From the NCBI GenBank assembly GCA_022843385.1, contig JALHNT010000038.1, forward strand, positions 5,284 to 69,283: a stretch of DNA of 64,000 bases, read 5' to 3'. The notes under the pieces are model-generated. The model ran no database searches and was not told the DNA's origin. It saw nothing but the letters and a program-made list of their open reading frames with translations. This DNA comes from Anaerolineae bacterium. Lineage in GTDB: Bacteria > Chloroflexota > Anaerolineae > Aggregatilineales > Phototrophicaceae. Both the position numbers and the translations under genes were made by a program. This document shows, piece by piece, positions 32,761 to 41,340 of the stretch. The stretch's first letter is position 1, and each line of letters opens with the position of its first letter.

Positions 32761-32868
32761 ATGAGCGACAAAAAGACCGGCGAACAGGGCGGAACACAAC
32801 AAACCGGCGGGTCGAAGGGCGGGAGCAGCGGGACGACCAAGGGTGGCAAAGGCGGCAAAAAGGGCTGA
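32761..32868 (+). CDS. Small Gly/Lys/Thr-rich protein
   Basis: 35 residues, MSDKKTGEQGG followed by GGSKGGSSGTTKGGKGGKKG. GGGAAGC precedes the ATG. The composition is highly biased, basic and disordered; it could be a nucleic-acid-binding micropeptide or a chance frame. A CTGCCCG-CGGGCAG hairpin follows near 32888-32912. I do not recognise a family. Confidence 0.45.
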   Translation: MSDKKTGEQGGTQQTGGSKGGSSGTTKGGKGGKKG

Positions 32869-33059
32869 TTGAACACAGAACCCTGACTGCCCGGATCATT
32901 GCTTCGGGCAGTGCAGCATCTCGCCATACATAGCACCAGCCCACCAGGCTAGATCTGATGCTCGAATCACGGGAAAAAGATTTATCACTTAGGCGAACCT
33001 GGCGACACCCAACGACCGAGCATCTTCAAGGTTGATCTAATAGCCTACGGTGCAGGAAG

Positions 33060-34565
33060 CTACGTCCCACAGACGCAGTCACTAAAGCATTCACAGATTT
33101 CGCTGTCATCACAGATCAGGTCACCACAGACTGGCGCTACGGGTTCAGGCGTCGAGATGGGCAGGACTTCTGGCGCGTCACAATCCGCCGGGCATGTATT
33201 CTCATTCTCGCCCTGACCGGAATTGCAGGCCCCATTGCCACAGAATCCACAATCGACATCGCAATTGAATGCATCCTCGCCTGGTTCACAGACACCGTTC
33301 TGGCAGACAGCATTCGGGCAGTCGCCCGGGCACGTTCCCGCTTCGCCTGCTTCACACTGATTGTTGCCGCAGGTAACACCCACTGGTACAGAAATCGGTG
33401 CCTCAGTGGGTTCCGGATTGCGCGGTGGTTCGCCCGGTTTGCGGCAGTCCGGTTCGCGGCGATCGGGCATCTCAATCGGATAATTCAACAGTTGCCAGGG
33501 GATATTGCCCAGCGCCTGAATAGCCTGGAGATCATCCGCGGTCATTTCCTGACAATTCTCCAGTCCCTCGCTCGTCTCTGTTGCTTGAGCCGTACTGGTT
33601 GCCGTCGGTGTTGGCGTAGTGTTGGCGTCTCCCTCGCCAATGGGTATGGTGACCTTGAAGCCCTCTGGCACGACCACACCATTGAGTGTGGCTTCGCCGT
33701 CGAGCACCATCAGTTCCATCATGTCTTCACTCGGCGTGGTCAGGGTAATGGTTGAGCCAATCGCAATATTGGTTTCGTTCGCGGTAAAATTGACCGTCAT
33801 CGACTTTGGCCCCTGCACCACCAACATCGAGTCGCTGACATCGTCACAGGCCACACGACCAACCTGCGTCCGCACATAGAAGGCCTGCATCGGTGTGCGA
33901 GTTTCTTCCCCGACCACAGGCAGCGCATCGGCTTCTGGTGTGACACTGATGACATCGCGGCCGACCCAGGCTGGGCCACCGCCATAGAGGATACGGAACC
34001 ACGCTCCGTCAGCGCTGCGAGCATCGGCCTGTAGCCAGGTGCCCGCCTCTTCACCACCAACAGCATTGCGGTTGGTGCCCGGACCGCTGCGAATGCGGGC
34101 GCGCTGAGAGGTCTGGATGCCAAGCGGTTCACCAGGCAGAGCAGCCTGGTCAGGTGGAACAGCATTGGTCACTTCAACCCCGCCGACCATCATGAATAAC
34201 AACGCCTGACCAGGCAGCGCATTCGGCACATTGGCCTGTACGCTCATTACGGCCACACCCCACTGCGCCAGCGTTTCGTCAAAAGGTGCGGTTTCAATCG
34301 TTTGAAGGTTGGTCAGTTCAGTGCGATCAGTCGGCTGAGTGAAGAAATCATCCGCGACTGCATCAGAAAAGGTGGCATCGACGCGGTTGAAGCCATAGCA
34401 GGCCGAGTTGCGCCCCAGTCCTGAACAATTGGTGCCCATCTCAGTGAAGGCAAGCTGCGCCAGCGCCGGACAATCATCCGTCTGCGCGAGACCGGAAAAC
34501 GGCGCAATCAGCAGCAGCAACATGGCAAACAGGGTATAGGGTCGATTCACCAGAATTGTCCTCAC
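33060..34565 (-). CDS. Secreted SH3b protein with C-terminal cysteine-rich repeats
   Basis: 501 residues. A signal peptide (FAMLLLLIAPFSGLAQ) is followed by a Cys-containing domain, an SH3b-like segment (RARIRSGPGTNRNAV, WFRILYGGGPAWVGRD), a FecR-like beta domain (NIAIGSTITLTTP), a Thr/Pro linker and then four Cys-rich units of the type CGNNQCEAGEAGTCPGDC, NGVCEPGEDAFNCDVDC, GACNSGQGENENTCPADC and CGDLICDDSEIC. These C-terminal units resemble the disulfide-rich repeats seen in large exported bacterial proteins and suggest cell-surface display. Function unknown. Single gene, with a 350-bp upstream gap. Confidence 0.82.
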   Translation of the reverse strand: MRTILVNRPYTLFAMLLLLIAPFSGLAQTDDCPALAQLAFTEMGTNCSGLGRNSACYGFNRVDATFSDAVADDFFTQPTDRTELTNLQTIETAPFDETLAQWGVAVMSVQANVPNALPGQALLFMMVGGVEVTNAVPPDQAALPGEPLGIQTSQRARIRSGPGTNRNAVGGEEAGTWLQADARSADGAWFRILYGGGPAWVGRDVISVTPEADALPVVGEETRTPMQAFYVRTQVGRVACDDVSDSMLVVQGPKSMTVNFTANETNIAIGSTITLTTPSEDMMELMVLDGEATLNGVVVPEGFKVTIPIGEGDANTTPTPTATSTAQATETSEGLENCQEMTADDLQAIQALGNIPWQLLNYPIEMPDRREPDCRKPGEPPRNPEPTEAPISVPVGVTCGNNQCEAGEAGTCPGDCPNAVCQNGVCEPGEDAFNCDVDCGFCGNGACNSGQGENENTCPADCDAPEVLPISTPEPVAPVCGDLICDDSEICECFSDCVCGT

Positions 34566-34916
34566 TCATCATCCAGATGCCTACAATTGATTTTACTCGG
34601 GCTTAATCCTGAACACAACGGGTCGCACCGGGCTCAGAGCATGTCACGATCCTCCGCTGGGGAATAATCATACTCTGTCTGATGTGATTGTTGAGCCTGC
34701 GGGGCATCGGCACAGTCAAGATTCTCTCAGTGTGGAAAAAAGGGGATAAGTCTGGGTGAGTGATGGACAAGGTCATCAACGGCATTTCGGCAAGAGCAGC
34801 TGACAATTATCGCACCGTTGCAGCGAGATGAGTAAGTCCATCATGGACTGATTTGGACTTAATGACTGCGGACTTTTATGATACCTTAAAAAGATAACTC
34901 GGATGGATTGTTACCC
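34566..34916. other. Divergent intergenic region between the SH3b protein and MocR genes
   Basis: No gene is supported. It holds the AGTCCA/TGGACT array at 34835-34874 and should contain promoters in both directions. A TATGAT at 34877-34882, 34 nt before the MocR start, is a fair -10 candidate. Confidence 0.5.
34835..34874 (+). promoter_or_regulatory. Candidate MocR operator (TGGACT array)
   Basis: AGTCCA-TCA-TGGACT (34835-34849) is a perfect inverted repeat, followed by TGGACT at 34854 and CGGACT at 34869. Direct-repeat spacing is 10 then 15 bp. GabR- and PdxR-type MocR regulators bind repeated half-sites beside their own genes. Confidence 0.5.
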
Positions 34917-36428
34917 ATGTTGAACAACCCCAAATTTGCTGTTGCATTGGATCGGGACGGCGAAGAACCCATCTATCGTCAACTGATTCGCCACATTCGT
35001 GCCCAGATTGAAAGTGGCGTCCTGCCAGCCGGGACGCGCCTGCCAGCCAGTCGTGACCTGGCGCAGCAGCTTAACATCAGCCGCATCAGCGTGGTGAATG
35101 CCTATGCGGAACTCCGCGCCGAAGGCTATCTGAGCGCCCATGCCGGACGCGGAACGTTCATTGCCGGTGAACCGAGCAAGGAAAACACCGCCTCTCATTC
35201 CAACGGCACCCATCCTCATGCGCCGCCGCCGGAACTGCCGACCACGCCGGATCGCTCGATCCGTGAGATGATGCGCATGTCGCGCAAGCCGGGTGTGATC
35301 AATTTTGCCCAGGGTGCGCCGCCGCCGGATTTCTTCCCGATACAACATCTGCGCGAGGCCATCAATACGGTGCTGGATCGCGACGGGGCGCGGGCGCTGA
35401 CCTATGAAGTGACCGAGGGATTCCCACCGCTGCGGGCGGCTGTGCGCGATTATGTCAGTGCGCTCGGTATCCGCTGCACCGCTGACCATGTGCTGATTAC
35501 CGGCGGCACACAGCAGGGTATCGACATGGTAATCCAGGCGTTGTGTTCCGAAGGCGAACTGATCGTCACCGAAAACCCGACTTACCTGGGCATGATCGAC
35601 ATCGCTCGGACGCGCCGGGTGCAGATTCACGGCATCGATATTGATGATGACGGCATGAGACCCGACATGCTGGAAAATTACATCATGGATAATCGCCCGC
35701 GCGTGATCTACGTCAACCCCACTTTCCACAACCCGACCGGCGCGGTCATGCCGCTGCATCGCCGCCGCCAACTGCTGAACATCGCCAACGAGTACCGCAT
35801 CCCGGTGCTGGAAGACGGCGTGTATCATGAACTCCGGTTCGAGGGTGATGGTCTGCCGCCGCTGAAGGCGCTGGACGAAACCGGCATTGTCATTCATGTC
35901 AGCGGCTTCACCAAGATGATGCTGCCCGGTCTGCGCATCGGCTATATCATCAGCGACAGCAGCCACTACGAGCGGCTGGTGCGGGTCAAGCAGGCCGCCG
36001 ATATTTCCAGCCCCAGCCTGAACCAACGCGCCATGCACCTGATGCTGGAGCGCGGAGTAATGGCGCAGCAGTTGGAACGGAATAATCGTGAACTCAAGCG
36101 CCGGCGCGATGTGGCACTGGCTGCCGCTTCGCGCTATCTGCCACCAGGCTCACGCTGGAGCATCCCGCAAGGCGGGTTGTATCTATGGGTGCAGCTTCCC
36201 AAACATGGGCCAACCGCCGCTGAAGTGTATATCACCGCCGTCCACATGGGCGCGGCCTATGCCATCGGCAGCGTGTTCTTCACCAACAACTGTGGCGGTC
36301 ATCGCATCCGGCTGAACTTCGGCGCCCAGCGCCCGGCGGAAATTGAAGAAGGTTTCAAGCGCATTGGTCGTGCCTGGCGTGAAGTGGCAGTCGATTACGA
36401 CATCATGGAGAAGCCGCCCATCCTCTGA
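34917..36428 (+). CDS. MocR-family transcriptional regulator (GntR HTH fused to aminotransferase domain)
   Basis: 503 residues. N-terminal GntR winged helix (PIYRQLIRHIRAQIESGVLP, LPASRDLAQQLNISRISVV, GYLSAHAGRGTFI), a linker, then a complete fold-type I aminotransferase domain with NPTFHNPTGAVMP, VLEDGVYHEL and the PLP Lys in SGFTKMMLPGLRIGY, and a late Arg in GHRIRLNFG. MocR proteins bind PLP and an amino-compound to control vitamin B6, GABA or amino-acid genes. A half-site array lies upstream. It ends tail to tail with the FecE-like ATPase, overlapping by 34 bp. Confidence 0.9.
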   Translation: MLNNPKFAVALDRDGEEPIYRQLIRHIRAQIESGVLPAGTRLPASRDLAQQLNISRISVVNAYAELRAEGYLSAHAGRGTFIAGEPSKENTASHSNGTHPHAPPPELPTTPDRSIREMMRMSRKPGVINFAQGAPPPDFFPIQHLREAINTVLDRDGARALTYEVTEGFPPLRAAVRDYVSALGIRCTADHVLITGGTQQGIDMVIQALCSEGELIVTENPTYLGMIDIARTRRVQIHGIDIDDDGMRPDMLENYIMDNRPRVIYVNPTFHNPTGAVMPLHRRRQLLNIANEYRIPVLEDGVYHELRFEGDGLPPLKALDETGIVIHVSGFTKMMLPGLRIGYIISDSSHYERLVRVKQAADISSPSLNQRAMHLMLERGVMAQQLERNNRELKRRRDVALAAASRYLPPGSRWSIPQGGLYLWVQLPKHGPTAAEVYITAVHMGAAYAIGSVFFTNNCGGHRIRLNFGAQRPAEIEEGFKRIGRAWREVAVDYDIMEKPPIL

Positions 36429-37438
36429 GCCTGGGCGTTGTGCTGTGCCAAAACCCGACTCAGATCGGCCAGCGACTCATAGCTGCCGGTTTCGCCGGCA
36501 ATCGTCAGCTCCCAGCGATAGCCATTGTGCGTCGGCTGACAGGCGAGGCTGAGGTCAGCCGGGTCACGTTCCACCACCTGATAGCCATGCCGTTCCAGCA
36601 AGCGCCGCGTCGTCAGCGCCACTACGCCCTCGCCACGCAGAGCAACCGTCTGTGCCCCTGGCTGGCGCATACGGAAGCCGCCCGACAGCGCATCGAAGGC
36701 GTAATCGGGATGATCGAAGGCAGCAGCGAACACCCCCCCCAGGATCATCTCTTCCGGCAGCGCCGTCAGCAGCCGCCCATCAGGGGTGATGAGCCAGATG
36801 GTATCGGCGGTGCGCAGCGCCAGTTCGACATCGTGAGTCGAGAGCAGCACGGCCAGCCCGGTGTCATGCGCCAGCCGCCGCAGCAGGCCGGTCAGTTCCG
36901 CCCGGCGCGGCGCATCGAGAAAAGCCGTCGGTTCATCCAGCAGCATCACACGCGGTTCCTGAGCCAGCGCCCGGGCGATCATCACACGCTGCCGTTCACC
37001 GTCGCTCAATTCAGCCACGCTGCGCCCAGCCAGCGGCTCGTTGCCCGTCACGCTCAGCGCCCATCCCACCACCTCATGATCGCGCGGCGTCAACTGCCCG
37101 CCCCAACCGGTGTAGGGATAACGACCGAGACTCACCAGATCGTAAACCGAGAGATTGCCCACTTCAACCCGTTCGGTCAGCACGACGCTCAGGCAGCGCG
37201 CCAGATCGGTCTGCGTCATCTGCTGCAACGGCTGGTCATCGATCAGCACAGCCCCAGCCAGCGGCTTCTGCGCCCGCGTCAGCGTCCGCAGCAGGGTGGA
37301 TTTGCCGGTGCCGTTCTGCCCCAGCAGGCAGACGAATTCGCCTGCCTGAAGCTGGAGGTTCAGGCCGCGCAGGATGGGGCGTTGGATGCCGCGCGCCGCA
37401 TAGCCGACGGCAAGATCGCGCGTTTTCAGGATGGTCAT
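36395..37438 (-). CDS. FecE/BtuD-like ABC ATPase with C-terminal extension
   Basis: 347 residues. Walker A GQNGTGKST, a Q-loop region around SVVLTERVEVGNLSVYDLV, signature LSDGERQRVMIARALAQ, Walker B VMLLDEPTAFLD, H-loop STHDVEL, all as in iron-siderophore/cobalamin importers. About 100 extra residues follow (GVVALTTRRLLERHGYQVVERDP), of unknown role. The start is ATG 37438, one base after the stop of the PBP-like gene, so the two are translationally coupled; longer frames upstream overlap that gene. No permease or binding protein is near. Confidence 0.85.
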   Translation of the reverse strand: MTILKTRDLAVGYAARGIQRPILRGLNLQLQAGEFVCLLGQNGTGKSTLLRTLTRAQKPLAGAVLIDDQPLQQMTQTDLARCLSVVLTERVEVGNLSVYDLVSLGRYPYTGWGGQLTPRDHEVVGWALSVTGNEPLAGRSVAELSDGERQRVMIARALAQEPRVMLLDEPTAFLDAPRRAELTGLLRRLAHDTGLAVLLSTHDVELALRTADTIWLITPDGRLLTALPEEMILGGVFAAAFDHPDYAFDALSGGFRMRQPGAQTVALRGEGVVALTTRRLLERHGYQVVERDPADLSLACQPTHNGYRWELTIAGETGSYESLADLSRVLAQHNAQAQRMGGFSMMS

Positions 37439-37439
37439 G

Positions 37440-40370
37440 CTAACTCCGTACGACTTCGACGGTGACGCTGCTGTTGGACTGGTTGCCCACGGCATCGAAG
37501 GCCACGGCGGAGAAGGTGAAACGACCCGCGTCGGTGATGTCCCAGACGAAGGTGTAGGGAGCCTGGGTCACCTCGCCGAGGAACTCGCCGTCGCGGTAGA
37601 ATTCGACGCGCTGGATGGCGTAATCGTCGTCGGCGGTGGCTTCAAGCGTGATCTGGCTTTCCGCCGGCCAGCGATAGATCTGCCCCGGTTCACCAGCCCG
37701 GAGCGTCACATTCGGCAGCAGATTATCGACAATCACCTGCACACTGGCCTGTTCCCGTTCACCGTTCTGATACACCACCGTCAGAAAGAGGTTGTACAGC
37801 CCGCTGAGTCCGGTCGTATCCCACTGACCGAGGCTGGACCCGCGCGTGAACTGGGTCTGCTGCCCACCGATGCTGAACAGATCGGTCGGGTTCTGCCCCT
37901 GCCCGTAGGCCACCTGGAAGTACTGCATATTGGTCGGATCAATCGTGCCGCGCACATCCACCAGGCCGCCGACATAGGCATAGGGCTGTGGCTGGAGGAT
38001 CTGCACCGAACTGAACAACTCAGGCCGCGAGACAGTATCGTACTGGGTGGGCGGCAGGGGTAGGTTATTGGCGCGCCACCAGTCCTCGGCTTCGGGCGGC
38101 GGGACGAAATACAAGCTGGAGACGCGCAGTTCGGTGGGCGTGGTGGCCGAGGCCAGCAGTCCGGTCTGGCTGTTGACTTCGACCTGCTGCCAGTAGCTAT
38201 CCGCCTGCGCCGGTTGGAAGCCGGCCTGAGGGATGAAGATTTCGTTGCGCACCGGACAGCCGGTATTGGGCAGCAGCCCGGAGCGTTCGCAGACATTCAA
38301 CTGGATCAACCCTTCCGGCCTGACCCAATCGGCAGCCGGCAGCCGATCCCGATCATGGGCATACGAGAGCAGCGCCCGCCAGATGACGCCAGCACCCTCC
38401 ATGCCATAGGCATCCAGCGCCAGCGGCGTCTGGTCCGAGCGGGTGAGATGGACGCCGATCACCATCTGCGGCGTGTAACCAATCGTCCAGTTCTCCAGTA
38501 GATCACCCGTCACCCCGCTGACCACCGCCGCCCGGCGCGGCAGGTCGAAGATAGCGGCCTCATTACCCAGGATTTCACGGCGCCGCGACTGATCGGCCAG
38601 CACATCATTGAGGATATAGCCGACTTCACGCGGGAACACATTGGTCGCTTCCAGATCGCGGTACTCCCAGATCAGGTTGCCGTCGGTATCCTCGATGCGT
38701 AGCACCGCCACCGGGTTGCGCTGGCGATAACCAGGCGCGATGGCACGGCCGGGGATGCCGTGCATATCGCCGGTCGAAGCGAAGACCGAATAGGCATAGG
38801 TCATGTCCAGCACCGAAACCGCCCCGCCCCGTTCCAGCAGCGACAGATCATAGCGTCCGTCTTCGCCCAGGCTGTTCAGACCAATCAGGTGAGCGCGGCG
38901 CAGCACGGCATCGAGTCCCTGAACGCGGGCGATCTGCACCGCTGGGGGCAGCAGCCAGCCCGCTGCCGCATCGCGCAGGTTGAGCGGCCCGCGATACTTC
39001 CCGTCGGGATTGCCGGGGCGATAGATCAGCCCCTCGGTCGCTCCGGGGAACTGGCGCGGAATATCCAGAACCATGCTGGCGGCGTGGCTGCCGCTGATGA
39101 AGCCGGTGAAATAGACGAAAGGATAGAGCGCCACGCCCGGTTGAGCATCGAGCCGGGTGGCCGGGCCGAACAGGGCTTTGATCTCGCCGCTGGTGGCATC
39201 CATGATGACGATGCTGGCGCTGTCGGGTGCGCCGGATGTCAGCGCACCGGGATTGGCCGTCAGATCGGCTGCCGCCTGACAGGGGCGGCCATCGAGCGTG
39301 TCGGGCGAGGTGGCTCGGCCATTCAGCCGGGCTAACTGGATGCGCATGACGCACTCAGTCTGATAATACAGGTCGAGGTCGAGGGTGGTGATGATCGTGA
39401 GCGAGCCACTGGCGACGAGCTGTGCGCCATCGCGCCCTTGCGCGTCCAGAATATCCTGGGCCTGACGGCGGGCGTAGGCCACAAAATCGGGCGCGATCTG
39501 CTGCGGTTGGTCATCCGAGAGGCGGATCACGGTCACGGTAGCCGCGGCGGCCTCGAACTGCTCATTGGTGATGCTGCCGGCCGCCCGTAACGCCCGCAGC
39601 AGATCGCGCTGCCGGCCGCGCGCGGCGATCTCGTTGTCGAAAGGATTGTACTGCGCTGCCAGCGGGATCGCCGCCAGCAGCGCTGTCTCATCCAGCGTCA
39701 GTTCCAGCGCCGATTTGCCCAGATAGGTCTGGGCGGCGTCTTCCAGCCCGAAGGCCTGATTGCCATAATCGGCGGTGTTCAGATACCACTCCAGAATGGT
39801 TTCTGGCGAATAGCGGCGCTTGATCTCCGACACCAGCGCTGTCTCGCGGTTGATGTCATCGACAGTGGGGCGCTCCGGCAGCGGCGCGATCACATTGCGC
39901 ACCAGCCGCCCGGCGATGCTGGTATCGGGCGAGAGCGGGCCATAGATCAGATTGCTCCACAGCCGGATGACGGTTGCACTCAGGTCAAAACGGGTCGTAT
40001 CGAGGAAGTCCGGGTCTTCGGCCAGCAGCGTCGCCTGCAAAGCCACTGATGGCAACTCGTCCAACGTCAGCCAGTGCTCGGTCTCCTCCGACTGATCGGC
40101 CAGCAGCAGGGTGGTGCCGGTGCGATCATAGAGCGCGGTGACACCCACCGAAGCGCGGCGAGCGATGCTTTCTTCGGGGGTCACCAGAGAACGGGTGGCC
40201 TGGGTATAGATGAGTGCAGCGCTGCCCAGCGCCGCGCCAACAGGCAGCACGCCAAACAGTAACAGCAACAGCGTGACCGCGCCCAGCAGCCAGCGCTGGC
40301 GGTTCTGGCGGATACGGCGGCGGTTCTGACGCGCGCGACGACGGACGATAATCTGCGAGACAGTTGGCAT
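37440..40370 (-). CDS. Class A penicillin-binding-protein homologue lacking active-site motifs
   Basis: About 976 residues: basic cytoplasmic tail, one transmembrane helix (WLLGAVTLLLLLFGVLPVGAA), a GT51-like domain, a transpeptidase-like domain and C-terminal Ig-like/beta domains ending with a Bacterial-Ig fold. The scaffold is clear (LAEDPDF, SPETILEWYLNTADYGNQAFG, PFVYFTGF, IGYTPQMVIGV). Catalysis appears lost. The SxxK motif reads VALY (residues 413-416), SxN reads WLL (before PPAVQ) and KTGT reads VTGD. In GT51 the GxSTxxQQ motif reads DTSIAGR and RKxxE keeps only Glu. It may be a structural or regulatory member of the wall-synthesis complex. TTG 40379 is an alternative start with AGGA before it. 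Confidence 0.88.
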   Translation of the reverse strand: MPTVSQIIVRRRARQNRRRIRQNRQRWLLGAVTLLLLLFGVLPVGAALGSAALIYTQATRSLVTPEESIARRASVGVTALYDRTGTTLLLADQSEETEHWLTLDELPSVALQATLLAEDPDFLDTTRFDLSATVIRLWSNLIYGPLSPDTSIAGRLVRNVIAPLPERPTVDDINRETALVSEIKRRYSPETILEWYLNTADYGNQAFGLEDAAQTYLGKSALELTLDETALLAAIPLAAQYNPFDNEIAARGRQRDLLRALRAAGSITNEQFEAAAATVTVIRLSDDQPQQIAPDFVAYARRQAQDILDAQGRDGAQLVASGSLTIITTLDLDLYYQTECVMRIQLARLNGRATSPDTLDGRPCQAAADLTANPGALTSGAPDSASIVIMDATSGEIKALFGPATRLDAQPGVALYPFVYFTGFISGSHAASMVLDIPRQFPGATEGLIYRPGNPDGKYRGPLNLRDAAAGWLLPPAVQIARVQGLDAVLRRAHLIGLNSLGEDGRYDLSLLERGGAVSVLDMTYAYSVFASTGDMHGIPGRAIAPGYRQRNPVAVLRIEDTDGNLIWEYRDLEATNVFPREVGYILNDVLADQSRRREILGNEAAIFDLPRRAAVVSGVTGDLLENWTIGYTPQMVIGVHLTRSDQTPLALDAYGMEGAGVIWRALLSYAHDRDRLPAADWVRPEGLIQLNVCERSGLLPNTGCPVRNEIFIPQAGFQPAQADSYWQQVEVNSQTGLLASATTPTELRVSSLYFVPPPEAEDWWRANNLPLPPTQYDTVSRPELFSSVQILQPQPYAYVGGLVDVRGTIDPTNMQYFQVAYGQGQNPTDLFSIGGQQTQFTRGSSLGQWDTTGLSGLYNLFLTVVYQNGEREQASVQVIVDNLLPNVTLRAGEPGQIYRWPAESQITLEATADDDYAIQRVEFYRDGEFLGEVTQAPYTFVWDITDAGRFTFSAVAFDAVGNQSNSSVTVEVVRS

Positions 40371-40439
40371 AGGTGTCAACCGATTCCTGAATGACTATCC
40401 CTCATCTTACTCGAATCAAAATTGGAAGGCAAAATTGTC

Positions 40440-40468
40440 TTGGCAAAATGTTACAGTCAGTGTATATT
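40440..40468 (+). promoter_or_regulatory. Promoter of the two-component operon
   Basis: TTGGCA (40440-40445), 17-bp spacer, TATATT (40463-40468). Both boxes match 5 of 6. The expected 5' UTR is about 42 nt. Related GTTACA(G/A) words at 40450 and 40470 could be regulator sites. Confidence 0.75.
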
Positions 40469-40517
40469 CGTTACAACATATGACGATTCGGTTTACGACC
40501 AAGTGGAGTAAGACGAC

Positions 40518-41243
40518 GTGAACAAAACAAAAGTGCTGGTGGTTGAGGATGAAATCAATATCTGCAAACTCATCAGCGACTTCCTGGGTGTACATGGCTA
40601 CGAAGTGACCGCAGTACAGGATGGCCCGGAAGCGCTGGAATATGTGCAGGAGCGCGGCCTGCCGCATATCGCCCTGATCGATCTGGCGCTGCCCAGCATG
40701 CACGGATTTGAACTGAGCAGCAAGCTCAAGGCGATGGCGGATGTGCCGATCATCTTTGTCACCTCGACCAGCGACACCGACACGATTGTGCAGGGTCTGC
40801 GTCGTTATGCCGAAGATTTCATCGTCAAGCCATTTGAATTGCGCGAACTGGAAGCCCGTGTCCAGGCCGTGCTGTCGCGGATGCCCAGCCTGGATTATGC
40901 CAGCGAGCCGGTTGTGAAGGTGGATGAATATCTCCAGGTTGATTTCGCACACAACCGCATTGTCCTCAACAACAAACAATACAGCCTGACACCCACCGAG
41001 TCGATTCTGCTGCATGTCCTGCTGCGCAATGCCGGGCGAGTGGTGGAAAACCGGATGCTGATCGCCCGCGTCTGGCCGTCGGAAGATGTTTACGAGGACA
41101 CGTTGCGTGTGCATATGCACCGGCTGCGGCGCAAGCTGGAATCAGATTCGCACCATCCCCATTACATCCGCACCGAGCGCGGTATTGGTTATATGTTTAC
41201 CATCCGCCCGCCGGAACGACTGGGTGATAACGCGAAGTCATGA
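40518..41243 (+). CDS. OmpR/PhoB-family response regulator
   Basis: 241 residues. Receiver domain with VVEDEINI, phospho-acceptor Asp in IALIDLALPSMHGF, FVTSTSD and FIVKPFEL, then a winged-helix DNA-binding domain (LTPTESILLHVLLRNAGRVV, VHMHRLRRKLE, RTERGIGYMF). Start is GTG 40518, with GGAG upstream and a strong promoter in place. It precedes the histidine kinase by 97 nt and is its probable partner. Confidence 0.92.
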   Translation: MNKTKVLVVEDEINICKLISDFLGVHGYEVTAVQDGPEALEYVQERGLPHIALIDLALPSMHGFELSSKLKAMADVPIIFVTSTSDTDTIVQGLRRYAEDFIVKPFELRELEARVQAVLSRMPSLDYASEPVVKVDEYLQVDFAHNRIVLNNKQYSLTPTESILLHVLLRNAGRVVENRMLIARVWPSEDVYEDTLRVHMHRLRRKLESDSHHPHYIRTERGIGYMFTIRPPERLGDNAKS

Positions 41244-41340
41244 AAATGTCATGACGATTGTAACAATAGGCGTGGTGCGGCACGCCTCAGTGTTAAACTA
41301 GCCATTGAAGCTTCATTCATCACCTATACTGTGAATTCGG

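Noticed and set aside
34603..34806. Minus-strand ORF of 67 codons in the MocR upstream gap
   Set aside because: No ribosome-binding site, no recognisable motif, and it overlaps the expected divergent promoter region.
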